DNA of 64,000 nt, taken from positions 5,816,829-5,880,828 of the forward strand of contig JAJEKV010000041.1 in NCBI GenBank assembly GCA_021234155.1, in the 5' to 3' direction. The stretch comes from Isoetes taiwanensis (lineage: Eukaryota; Streptophyta; Lycopodiopsida; Isoetales; Isoetaceae). The notes beneath the pieces were generated by a model. The model was not told the origin of the DNA and made no database searches. It saw only the letters and a program-made list of their open reading frames with translations. Positions 35,601-45,326 of the stretch are shown here, one piece after another. Position 1 is the stretch's first letter; each line of letters opens with the position of its first letter. The position numbers and the translations under genes are program-made.

Positions 35601-36625
35601 AAGCGCCAAAGTAGCTCACTTCAATCACACTTTCGTAGTCAATTGGCCTAGGATGTGCATGCGGATATCGCCGTGGAGGGCGTGAGTGTTTCCTTCTTTT
35701 CATAAAACCGGCCAGGTGTAACTTGCTCCCTAGGGTAATTTTCGCCATTCCGGACGATTTGGCAGGGTCTATTTGCCATTAGGAGCATCCCGTGGTGCGA
35801 GCGACAAAACAGTCGGGTTTCTACAAAGGCCGGACATCCCAGGGACGCCCGCGGTTTGACAAGTTCTCGGACCGATCACGGAATCTTTTGGACCTTCGAA
35901 GAGGGGCCCTGAGCCGGAGGATCCAACGGTGGGATAGGGAACCGGGCTCGGGAGGGTGGTCATTAGCGTCAGCCCCGGGGAGCCGCCGGGAAGGGCTGCC
36001 TCGGGGAACTTTTGGATCCCGGCCTCTCAGGGTCAGGACTCTCCCCTCTTGTGAGGGATCCCCTGCAAGGTCTGGCCTCGTTTGACTTGGGGAAGGGTGC
36101 CAGCTCGGTTGCCCGCAATCCGGGCCCCGACCGTTTCTAATGCTAACCCTTTGACCTAGACCTTCTCCGAAAATTCAAAATTGGGCCGTCTTTGGAGATG
36201 AATTAGGGATCCCGCTGGCAAAAACCGAATTTATTTTTCGTGCAATGCATTAATTGCGAATTTACGAATGTCTTACCCATCGCAAAGCGCCCCCTTCTAC
36301 TTGCCACATCGGGGGGAGGAAAGGCCCAAACTCCGCCTCCGTCCGGTTCCCCTTGCTCCGTATTCACCGGCTGCTTTGCTGCTACCGGCCAGGTCCCAAG
36401 TGCAACAGACCAGGACTCGGCCCCCAAAACGTAAACCCTTCTAGAGCCTGGCAACCCACAGGGTTTACGTTTCGGAGGCCCTCTCCTTGTCAGATTCGGC
36501 CGGGACCTTGCGCCGTGTCTTGAAGTGGAGTTGGGGTGTTGACGCCAGAGCGCGGACCCTAAAATCCCTCCGGAGGCTGCTTGCCCCAAATTTCCTCTCC
36601 CCAAGGCCCTGGGGAACTCGAAATT
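29643..36625. repeat. Satellite array: ~300-bp and ~1.1-kb tandem periods
   Basis: The marker CGTAAACCC, left arm of a hairpin closed by GGGTTTACG about 20 bp later, falls at 29,951, 30,252, 30,560, 30,858, 31,968, 33,073, 34,193, 35,308 and 36,430. The first three spacings are about 300 bp; the last five are 1,105-1,122 bp. The long unit adds blocks starting TAATGCTAACCCTTTGACC, CTAGGATGTGCATGCGG and ACAAAACAAAGG. Copies differ mainly by 1-5-bp gains and losses in CG-rich strings. The many open frames on both strands are broken inconsistently between copies and hold no known domain, so I treat them as non-coding. A diverged relative lies at 6.66-8.06 kb. Confidence 0.93.
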
Positions 36626-37228
36626 CAAGGTGAGACGTCGTTGAACCCTGAAGCTGTGTCCAAAACCCTTAGCAGTAATCTATGAAGAGGCTGCAACCAT
36701 ATATGAAGTTGTATGTGATCATGCACGAGAGAATATGGCAAATCAAAGAAGCTCTTCTTGCAGCTTTGCATGGACCTGTGGTGGGCATGCCTTGTGTAGA
36801 TTGTATGCGTAAGAGCAAACCCGGTGAGCCATATGTTTGCAGCAGCACTGATCATGACCAAGTGATTGGCAAGCTTGATTTAGTATGAAAGTATGCAAGT
36901 GAAGCTCAATGGTGCACAAGTCTGGTTTATTAAAGTGGATAGATAAACAAGGATGGAGAGAAATCTAAGTGGATAGATAAAGAAGGATAGATAAAATACA
37001 TAAGTAATCATTGCCAACTAGTGCTCCATTATTATCGCCCGGATGTGTGAGTTTCATTGGAAGCAATACCCCAAGAATCATTGGCATCCGAGTTGCCTCC
37101 TCCCCATCTGTCATTTCCATTTGATGCAATTCCCAACTATCATTCTCACCGATTCCTTGTTATCTCAGATCATTGTTACCAATAGCATCATGTTGATTTC
37201 CTCCCCATCGATATTCACAGAGTTTCAA
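36626..37228. other. Junction DNA between satellite and AGO fragment
   Basis: Starts with GAGACGTCGTTGAACCC, a single ACGTCG-type motif, just past the array. A 68-residue frame at 36,682-36,888 contains CVDCMRKSKPGEPYVCSS, which could be a small metal site but is not recognised. A short duplication, AAGTGGATAGATAAA, lies at about 36,930-36,985. Confidence 0.4.
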
Positions 37229-37747
37229 TGATGTTCAATGCTTTAAAATCTCAGCTAAAAAGAGCCACCGAGTTTATTCTATGCATTCTACCTCGAAAAG
37301 ACTGATCTCTATCTTTGTGTAATGGTTTGATTCCTTTTATATGTAGTTTACTGAAGGAAGATGCAATGCATACTTATGCAGAGAGAGATGTTTTGCGAAG
37401 GCGTTTAACAAACCTGTTTTACGTCGACGTTGGAGTTGTTAATCGGTGTATAGTTCCTCCCCGTAATATAAATGATCGATTGCTTGGCCTAATGTGGCTT
37501 TGAAAATTAATGCCAAGGTAACTCACTTGGTACCCCATAATGGCTCCCCTGTTCATTGAATCAAGACTTACTTTCAAACTGTAGTGTGGAGGATATATCT
37601 GATGTTATCGATGGAATTTCGTCGTGGTCTTCCAAAGGTCTCGGGGAGCCAACTATAATCTTTGGAATGGATGTGTCACATGGAGCCCCATTCTCGTCAA
37701 ATTCACCATCAATTGCAATTGTAAGGATTGAACGTGTGTGCACTTGA
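37229..37747 (+). pseudogene. Argonaute (AGO4-like) PIWI-domain fragment
   Basis: Three pieces follow the order of plant Argonaute PIWI domains. They are LKSQLKRATEFILCILPRKD (37,229-37,303), VDVGVVNRCIVPPRNINDR running into NVALKINAK with a one-base frame change (about 37,425-37,516), and EPTIIFGMDVSHGAP with SPSIAIV (37,646-37,725). GMDVSH rather than GADVTH points to the AGO4/6/9 clade, which directs DNA methylation with 24-nt RNAs. GMDVSH contains the first catalytic Asp; the rest of the catalytic tetrad and the whole PAZ half are absent. Possible intron edges (AAG before GTAACT; GCAATT before GTAAGG) suggest capture of genomic rather than cDNA sequence. Confidence 0.82.
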
Positions 37748-37807
37748 CTTAATCGTTATTATTATAATTATAATAATAACTTATAATTATAACTTAAAAA
37801 AAAAGGG

Positions 37808-37905
37808 CACGCCGTCGTTTAACACAAAGGCGTCGTTATAGACGTCGTTTAACGACTATTGCACGTCGTTAAAGCGACCTCGCGTCGTTCAACGACGCCT
37901 CGTAA
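37808..37905. repeat. Internal ACGTCG-type repeat cluster, second copy
   Basis: GTCGTTATAGACGTCGTTTA and further CGTCGTT and AACGACG half-sites. It matches 28,443-28,545 closely in order and lies upstream of the right-hand gene block, as the other does of the block at 28.67 kb. Confidence 0.75.
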
Positions 37906-38350
37906 CTTTTTATCGAAACAGAGCGGCTTTTCCGCCGCCTAGTTTTTTTGGTTCTAAGCGGTTTGGAGGGCGTTTTTTTATTGGCGATTTTTGGCGCGGA
38001 TCATCCTTGCGGTCCTTTCCAAGCTTCAAGCAAGCATCCAAAGGTATTTCAATGGATCAATCAACTCTATTTTTGAATTAGGCTTGTTGTTTGATAGATT
38101 TAGGGCTTCTTGTTTTTTCTTATTTGTTTTCAATCCATCCCATTTCTATCCTCCTCTTCTTTCCATCCTTGTTTTTCTTCAATCCATTTCGCCTCTTATT
38201 AGTATGAATCGAATCCTCCTCCTTCTTCTTCCAATGATCTTCCAATCATTGGTTTCTTCCTTCTAATCTTCCGTTCTTCCAATCTTCTATTCATTTTCTT
38301 CTTCTTCTTCTTCACCACTTTCTCATTCTATTCAATCTTTCTTTTTCTTC
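37906..38350. other. Pyrimidine-rich leader of the right-hand gene block
   Basis: C/T-rich sequence with a 91-residue hydrophobic frame (37,991-38,266) that is low complexity and not credible as a gene. It grades into the TTC microsatellite. Confidence 0.4.
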
Positions 38351-38482
38351 TCTTCTTCTTCTTCTTCTTCTTCTTCTTCTTCTTCTTCTTCTTCTTCTTC
38401 TTCTTCTTCTTCTTCTTCTTCTTCTTCTTCTTCTTCTTCTTCTTCTTCTTCTTCTTCTTCTTCTTCTTCTTCTTCTTCTTCT

Positions 38483-38508
<26 letters not shown>
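38351..38508. repeat. (TTC)n microsatellite, about 52 uninterrupted units
   Basis: A perfect TTC run of ~158 bp, flanked by imperfect TTC and TCC units from about 38,300 to 38,530. A run this long is unstable and prone to length error in assembly. Confidence 0.97.
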
Positions 38509-38517
<9 letters not shown>

Positions 38518-38544
38518 TTCTTCCTCTTCTATTTTTTTTCCATG

Positions 38545-38634
38545 GAAGAAGGACGTCGTTGAAAGACGAGGCCCATTCTTCCTCTATTTTTTATTACAAG
38601 AAGGGGACGTCGTTGAAAGACGAGGCCCCTTCTT
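38545..38634. repeat. Tandem duplication carrying GGACGTCGTTGAAAGACGAG
   Basis: Two copies about 55 bp apart share GGACGTCGTTGAAAGACGAG, followed by GCCCATTCTT or GCCCCTTCTT. The ACGTCGTT half-site links them to the other CACTA repeat clusters. Confidence 0.8.
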
Positions 38635-38948
38635 TTTATGTTCTTTTTTTTTTTTTTTTTTTCATTTTTTACATGTCAATATATAGTTCTTTTTAATTAA
38701 CAATGTAAATAGTTTTAATGTCAATGATCTTTTCAATGTGAATCGTCTTTTTTTTTTTTTTTTTTTTTATTTCTTTATTTATGTAAGTTTTCTAATTATT
38801 GAATGCCTTTATTTTTTTGCATGTACACTAATAACAAAATGCGTCGCTCTTGGAAATCGATTTTCGCAGCTCGAAGACATTCTAGGTAAGAATTTGAGTT
38901 TGAGTAGGAGAATAAAATTTTAATGTTTTATTTAGGTTAAAAAAAAAC

Positions 38949-39290
38949 TTGGGGAGACTTGGACAAGGGCAGCTTTGAGTGGAGAAGACTAGGTGTTCCG
39001 GGTCCAAGCTCACCGTTTACTCTTGTAATTTTATTGATTAATGTATTTAGTTTAGAAAAATTGGGGAGACTTGGACAAGGGCATGGTCGGCCCGCCTTTG
39101 AGTGGAGAAGACTAGGTGTTCCGGGTCCAAGCTCACCGCTTTTACTTGAAATTTTATTGATTAATGTATTTAGTTTAGAAAAATTTGGGGAGACTTGGAC
39201 AAGGGCATGGTCGGCTCCGCCTTGAGTGGAGAAGACTAGGTGTTCCGGGTCCAAGCTCACCGCCTACTCTTGTTTATTTTTTTATTAATA
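38949..39290. repeat. Three tandem copies of a ~112-124-bp leader unit
   Basis: Units start TTGGGGAGACTTGGACAAGG at 38,949, 39,061 and 39,185. The second and third carry a ~12-bp extra string (TGGTCGGC...). Each contains GGAGAAGACTAGGTGTTCCG, related to the leader repeats at 22.08-22.27 kb. Confidence 0.9.
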
Positions 39291-39578
39291 TATCAATAAA
39301 TAGAAATCTTTACGGGATTGGACAAGGGCGGGGTTTTTGAAAAAAATTGCATTATTGATTTTCGGGTTTCTAGTTAAGAATGTTGTTTTTTAAAGATGTT
39401 AGGGATGTCAAAGAAACACTGATGTGGAGTGGTTAAGAGCAAGAAAAAATTTAAATAGTTGGTTTTAAAAAAAAAATTAAAAGGGAAACTAACTCTTAAG
39501 AAAGTAGGTAAAGATTCATAATGAAGGTTTGAAAAAAGTCACAAAGCAAGATTAATGAATCTAAATTGGTTTGTAGGT

Positions 39579-41153
39579 ATGGCCCCGACTGTGAAGACAC
39601 TAATGATTAGTGAGATTAGACGCATGGTCATAAATGAGATATGTGCTAACGAAAGTCCCGTAGGAGATGCAAAACCGGTCAGCGCGGTCGACCATTTTGT
39701 CGGACATGTGAAAAGGAAGTGCCAATTTGAGTTAGCACAAAAATGGCCAGGTCAAGAAGAAATGTTGACTTCTCTCCTTGACACACATGTAAAGCCAATG
39801 ATTGGAAACCCCATGGATGAACCGAAGACATGTTTGAAGCATTCGGTCGCAAATTTTAAAAGTCCCAATGCCGAGGCTCGTGTCAAGGAATGGGTAGCTT
39901 CATGGAATTCCTCAAAGAAGCGACGTTTGGATCACAAGAACATCATTGCGGATCTCAATGCACGTCAGTTGGAGGTAATTAAAAATGCTTTGCATCAGGG
40001 GGGAAGCTCTAGTGGAGGCGAGGGGCCTAGCAAGCCCCACTTTTCTTTGGAGAATCACATGAACACATCAATCTTTGTTGATCCCATGCCCGTAGAGGCC
40101 GTGGATGTGATACACCTTATTGAGGAGAAACCAACACATCGCACGTATCAAATCAAAATCAACGGAACACAACACTTCCAAGATGATGAGCTATACAGTG
40201 GATGGGTTTTCAAGGGCAAAGATATAGGCGTAGACGTATGAGATGGCTCAAAGATACATACGCTTCAAGAGCCCGAGATCCCGCTTTGGCTACATCCATT
40301 GGACTTGCATATGAAGTTGCTAGCTCTAGTGGGGATACCATAGGGCCAATGGTGATTCTACCTTTCATGAATGGAGAGACACTTGCACACTTGTTTGACT
40401 ATTTACCTAATAACTTGTCACGTTTTAGAAGATGGTCAAATGCAATTGCTAGAGCGCCAAGAAGAACTGACAAACACATAGGCATTTGAACTTAGGAGCA
40501 AAATGCGAGTTGTATATCAAGTATGTTCGAGAGATAGCTCTTGCCCCAGCGAAGGTGTCGTTGAGATCCACAAAGGCCACTTCACTCACACAAAGCTTAA
40601 TTGCAAGAGAGTCAAATTACATTTTGATGATGAGTACCAAAATGTGTGGGTGGCCATTGGTGATTGGGACAATGCAATTCATTTTACGCCAAAGAGCGTC
40701 GCCCCTTGTTGAAGTGTCGGTACTTACTTTCGGATGGACAAGCAAAATATCCATGGTTAGAGGAAACCGTGTTTGAGAAATCAAAGGATGATGATCGTGT
40801 ATGGGGACACGAAATTCATGATGTCTATGCATTGGGATATATTTATGAGATGCTTCCGGATTTCGTGCAAGCTATGCGCGATTTAATGGAGTGGTTTAAT
40901 AATAACAACAATGCCCAATGGATTAATCCAACCCATATGTACCAACGACGCGTCTTGACAAGTTGGAGGAGCAAAAACAAGAATGATGTGCCTACGTGAA
41001 GACGTATTCTCATCACGACCCAAAGCTTCCGAAGTTGTTGAAGCCTTACAAAGTGTTGGAATATCTTCTACCATGGTTGTGAGACAAAGGCGACACATGA
41101 AGTGCATGGATGCCTTGGAGATGTCAAAATTGTTGTTGTCACAACTCAAATAA
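39579..41153 (+). pseudogene. Kinase-like gene of the CACTA, degenerate catalytic loop
   Basis: The ATG follows a TTTGTAG acceptor-like site. A ~220-residue N-terminal region of unknown type is followed, through about four frame changes or stops, by kinase landmarks in correct order. These are a hinge-like GPMVILPFMNGETLAHLF (~40,350), a catalytic-loop equivalent HTKLNCKRVKLHF (~40,600; HRDLKxxN expected), a DFG equivalent IGDWDNA (~40,665), subdomain IX HEIHDVYALGYIYEML (~40,810-40,860) and subdomain XI SSRPKASEVVEALQ (~41,010-41,050). The stop TAA is at 41,151. The catalytic Asp and Asn of the loop are replaced by Lys and Arg, so even an intact version would be a pseudokinase. The shared LHF and GDWD/CDWG context resembles the hAT kinase. 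Confidence 0.7.
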
Positions 41154-41640
41154 TGAATACAATATTGTATATCTTGCCATGTTTAAGAGTATTAAATTTT
41201 TTTTAATTGTCTAATAACCAAATATATAAAGACACTTTTAATTATTCAAATCCCAATGTTTTGTAATGAACTTCCCATGTTGCTAACATTTGTTGCTTTC
41301 CTACTATGTTATTCATCGCGACTCCATATAAATAACTTGCAAGTTTTTGCACATGTCCAAAGAACCATGGGATGCGGCACGATGGCATATCTATTGTTCA
41401 CAACTTTACTTTCAGCGTGGCTTGGTAGCCTTATTGACAGCCCTAAACCGCAAAAGGCCTTTAAGAGGCTTAAGTTGGTCGATTCGGGTTTAGCTCGCCA
41501 CCACCGCCACCTCCACCATTGTGTGGATTTGGTATGGATTTTTTCTAGGATAAAATGTAAGTTAACCATTTATTTTAACGTTCTAATGTTTTTAAATGTA
41601 GCGTGTAAATGCGGTTGCGTCCTTCTTTTTCCTATGCATA
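41154..41640. other. AT-rich spacer with an unconvincing 145-residue frame
   Basis: The frame at 41,256-41,693 starts hydrophobic and turns His/Arg-rich. It has no family match and overlaps the next gene's likely 5' exon, so I do not call it. Confidence 0.35.
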
Positions 41641-43063
41641 ATGTTAGGCCGTCGTGGTTATGGGCGGATCTTCTTCTCATCACCACCGCGTGAAGAGACG
41701 GAAAAGGACCTCATGATCCGGCCAGAAGACGAAGAGCGTGGAACTTCCGAGATATCAACGAGGCGATAACCCTGAAGATAGGTGGAATGCCTTGCAATTC
41801 GGGATGTCGCCCGCAGAAATGGAGATTGCGCCAGGGCTGTTGAACAAAGTAGGCGGAGGTCTGGCCCCATGACCCTCCACGTCATAGCTCATACACTCCT
41901 TGAGAATTCAATCTTGGGGCCGTTCAGAAAGCACGAGGAGAATGAACCCCCCGAAGCGAGCGCCACCGCCGCCCACGCCGGAGTGGGACGCAATTCCTCT
42001 TCAAGCTCTGTTAAAGATCGCGGCACCACCGCACCACCTCCACGAAGGCATCTCTTTCAATATGAGTGAGTTCATCTTGAATTATGCCCTTTTTTGTTCA
42101 CTAACACATATTCATATGTTAGTCGTATGTTGAGTGTAGTAGCAAGAAGTTGCCGCGCCACAGCACTGCAGATGGCGACAATTTTTGGAAGATGGCTAAT
42201 AATGTCACAAATAGCGTTTGCCATAACGTCCACAAGGGTGAATGGAACTCGGGAGCCTATGATGAGGAAAAAGAGAGGATCAAGGAGATTTTAGAAGCAG
42301 AATATCCCGAGCTCAAGTCAGGAGAGATCTCATGGAGGGAGCTTTGTTCAAAGCAGGGTAAACATGTTAAATCCACCAGGTATTAGGCTCTTTCGTTCTT
42401 CATTATAACCTCATTGTACTCATATTTTATTTATATTTTGCAGAGGTAATCAGAAGAAGCAGCTGAAAGATCTTGCCAAAGCTACAGGAGTCCCGATAGA
42501 GGAAGTGGCACAACCTATCTGGTTGACTAATGAGGCATTTCAAGTACATCATCTCTCCCATGAGTCGTATAATTAGATGATGCCATGTGGACTAAGTCCT
42601 TGTATTGCATTGTAGTGTTTGAAGGCCAACATATTATCAAAGAAAGGGGAAGCTAGAACAAAGGCAGCGCTGGACGCGAGGTACGACGAAGCAAGTGGCA
42701 GCCATAGTGCCAATAAGACTGGGTCTGGCGGTTATGGCTTTCTGGATAAGCTATTTGTAAGTATAAATTTGGTTTATAATGTAGGTTCTCGAGTTGAACA
42801 CTAACATTAGTTTTGGTGCTCATTCTCACTAGGCGTCATTTCTTTGGTCGCCGCCCAAGCTAAAGATGAACGCGAAAGGGCCTTCAAACAAGGCAGTCAT
42901 GCGGCCATCGCGTACGCCACTGCGCGTGAAAGGGGGGATGAAGTGTGTATCATTCATTAGATAATTATTTGTGACTACAATGAACTAATTGTTGCGATAC
43001 AATATAATGCAGGTAAATGAAGACGAAGCCAATGAAGAAGAAGAAGAAGAGAGCAACAACTAA
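41641..43063 (+). pseudogene. Second CACTA gene (accessory-protein position), multi-exon, unassigned
   Basis: Exons can be traced at the 3' side. One ends at 42,379 (ACCAG before GTATTA). The next is 42,444-42,543 (GNQKKQLKDLAKATGVPIEEVA), then 42,616-42,756 (LKANILSKKGEARTKAALDA), then ~42,833-42,942 (AAQAKDERERAFKQGSHAAI), then a short acidic end (EDEANEEEEEESNN) and TAA at 43,061. GT/AG borders fit, but one junction is out of phase. Upstream frames (KRAPPPPTPEWDAIPLQAL, then ANNVTNSVCHNVHKGEW) are broken. Its place next to the right end matches where CACTA elements encode the TNPA-type DNA-binding protein. The sequence itself is not recognised. Confidence 0.5.
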
Positions 43064-43502
43064 AGACTTAATATATTTTGAAATGTGCAAATTACATTGT
43101 GAAATATATTAATTGAATTCAATTTAAATTTTTTATGCTTTGTTCTTATTATTTGTGATTTTTTTGTTATGTTAATTTTATGCTCGATTCTATTTTTTTA
43201 TTCTTAGATTTATTAAACATTTAATTACATATTAAACAATAATGCTTATCTACCATTAATATAATTTAATCAATATTTGTTTCTATTTTTCGAATTTTTA
43301 AATTTTTAAATATTTATTCTCGATTTATTTTGTTCATATTTAATATTTATTAATACTATTAATATTATTGATAATATTAATATTAATAAATATTACTAAA
43401 TATTTATTTATATTAAATATTTGTTAATTTTGCATATGAATATTAAGCGTAGTTAAATCATATTGAATAATATTAAATAAATATTTTTTTTTTTATCAAA
43501 AT
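43064..43502. other. Very AT-rich spacer
   Basis: Runs of TATTAAT and ATTTATT, including palindromic ATTAATATTATTGATAAT-type strings. No gene. It may be a 3' UTR followed by easily melted DNA next to the right subterminal repeats. Confidence 0.5.
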
Positions 43503-44010
43503 TCTTTAATCGTCGTTGAACGGCGTTAACCGCGCGGGCCGCCACGCCGCCAGCTGCGTCGTTGAACGACGCCGTAAATGGCGCCCAGCCGCCAGAAGCC
43601 CGACGACCACGCCACGGCAGATGTGTCGACCACGCCGATAACGTCGTTGAACGGCGTTTTACACGCCGGCGACCACGTCGCCGCTTACGCTACCGGGCAA
43701 CGCCAGACGGGACGGACATGACGGCGTGTACTTTTTCGCCGTTGAACGTTGCGAATCATCCGCCACGCCGCCAACCGCCCGGCGCTGGCCGGCTCTCGGC
43801 GGCCGGTGGGGTCGGGCGACCCACGCGTAATTAACGGCGTTGAACGGCGTCATGTCGTCGCTTAAAGACGCCGCAGTTGCGACGCGTATAGCGACGCATA
43901 GACGTCGTATATCGACGCTCCGACGTCGAAATAGACGTCGTTTATCGACGTTTCGACGTCGATCATCGACGTGCAAACGACGTCTGGACGTCGTAATAGA
44001 CGTCGTAACA
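43503..44010. repeat. Right subterminal repeats of the CACTA element
   Basis: Dense CGTCGTTGAACGACG, CGTTGAACGGCGTT and, nearest the end, alternating GACGTCGTATATCGACG, ATAGACGTCG and GATCGACGTC units. Composition mirrors the left end. Overlapping long frames on both strands (43,562-43,976) are repeat artefacts. Confidence 0.87.
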
Positions 44011-44036
44011 GGGCTTTGGTTTTGTAGTGAATGCCA

Positions 44037-45326
44037 TCATTTTACCTCCACTATCTCGCCGATCAACCTAGATTCACCCCAATCACATATGCCAATGTAT
44101 ACAGCCTGAGGATCAATACATCCCTTCTCCTTTCCATAATAAAAATGGAGCAATATATTGCCCGGATGCAAGTCCATATGCAAATATCTTTCTTGATGGA
44201 GTTTTCGTAGCCCGCTGCAAAATGACATTGCCAAGTCCCCAACCCTAGAGGCAACAAATAATTCTTTCTTTCTGCGCTCCTCAAGCAACCTCAAGTCCGT
44301 CTCAACTCTGAGGACAGCTCCTAACTTCTTGAATGCAAGCTCTGCAAAAGCATTGCTTCCATGACTTGTAAAGAAGGTTGCCAATGAACCTCCATTCCAA
44401 AAAGGGAAAATTAACCCTTGTCTTTCTAGGCCGGTCGTGCTATCAATGCACCGTATTATACACCCGTGCCTAACTTGCATTCCAGACTCCCTCATGTTCT
44501 TCAACATAGCTTGCACTAACTTATTGGGATCTGTACTTGGGTGAAAATTATCATGTTGGAGTTTTACACAATAAGGTTCATCCTTAATAAAACTAGACCC
44601 TAAAATATTGCACTTATACACGGTGCCATATGAACCAGAACCAATTCGTTGTCTGTTTATTATCTGTGATGAATCTACTTTGGCAAACCAAATTGTCTTG
44701 GCATCTGCTCTTCTACGAGCTTCCCACTCCCTATCTGTCTCACCAGGACGTTTGGCTTTTATGGTTTGCGCCAACACTTTCTTAACAAGATGAGGGGGTT
44801 GATGGGCTTCTTTCTTTAATTTTCTGTTGGTCCACGCCACATTCCATGTGCTGGCTTTTTCTTTTAGCTCTACCCTCAAGCGAGGACTACTCAAATTTGA
44901 AACTTCTGTGATCATATTCCTGGTAGTGCGGCTAATATTAACCACTATCCATGTATACCTCTCTTGCTCACACTTTTCGGGCTCTAGATCCATCATTCGA
45001 AGTTTAAAAGCCCTCTCGGCATCTTTTACCAAGTCTGCATGGTAGTCTAGCCATCCTTCCTCACTGTTGGTAATCAATTCCAAATCCTGAGCTGAAGCAT
45101 TGCACAGCCGATTACACAACCAGTTCATAAATTCTGGTCTCAAAGTAGACCATGCTTGTTGTGGTCTACTTCTTTTTCTACGCGGCAAAGCTGCAGAAGA
45201 TGACTCAGGTTGCAACTCTGTAGCCTCTGTTTGGGACGCCAATGCCTCTACTAGTTGCGGCTCTATTTGAGACGTTAATGCCACATTTGGTTGGGGGTTA
45301 ACTTCTGCTCTCTTTTCTGAAGTCAT
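44037..45326 (-). pseudogene. Kinase gene carried by the hAT, 5' part (N-terminal region, N-lobe, catalytic loop)
   Basis: 429 codons from ATG at 45,324-45,326. Residues 1-215 are an unassigned N-terminal region with a basic patch (PRRKRSRPQ). The kinase domain starts with a Gly-rich loop GSGSYGTV, then YCVKLQHDN (ATP-site Lys), a hinge-like LIFPFWNGGSLATFF, a complete catalytic loop HMDLHPGN (Asp and Asn present) and DWG in the DFG position. A TGA at 44,037-44,039 ends the frame 4 codons before the CACTA insertion. Beyond the element, at 20,673, the same phase continues into the C-lobe. It would be an active Ser/Thr-type kinase if restored. The family is unrecognised; it is convergent with the transposase. 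Confidence 0.85.

Larger units (their letters stand above)
20677..44029 (+). mobile_element. 23.4-kb CACTA (En/Spm-type) transposon with captured genes and satellite
   Basis: The left end is CACTACAAGGG and the right end is TTTTGTAGTG. Terminal identity is short (CACTACAA, 8 bp), but subterminal ACGTCG-type repeats are dense at both ends. Contents in order: left repeats, a SET-like fragment, TNP2-like transposase remnants, unassigned gene pieces, a 7-kb satellite array, an AGO4-like fragment, internal ACGTCG repeats, a TTC microsatellite, a kinase-like gene, a second multi-exon gene and right repeats. Related repeat blocks at 28.4 and 37.8 kb suggest internal duplication or nesting. It interrupts the hAT kinase gene. 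Confidence 0.88.

Noticed and set aside
29753-36523. Dozens of open frames across the satellite, some over 300 residues
   Set aside because: Reading phase changes between copies at every indel and no frame is conserved over the repeat units, so coding is not supported.
29643-36625. 5S or large rDNA intergenic repeat
   Set aside because: The tandem period is suggestive, but no 5S or other rRNA sequence is present in any unit.
37229-37747. Intact Argonaute gene
   Set aside because: Only part of the PIWI domain is present, with a frame change and no PAZ, MID or downstream catalytic residues.
38351-38508. Coding poly-Ser/Leu/Phe or poly-Glu/Lys/Arg tract
   Set aside because: A pure TTC microsatellite in a leader region with no flanking coding sequence in phase.
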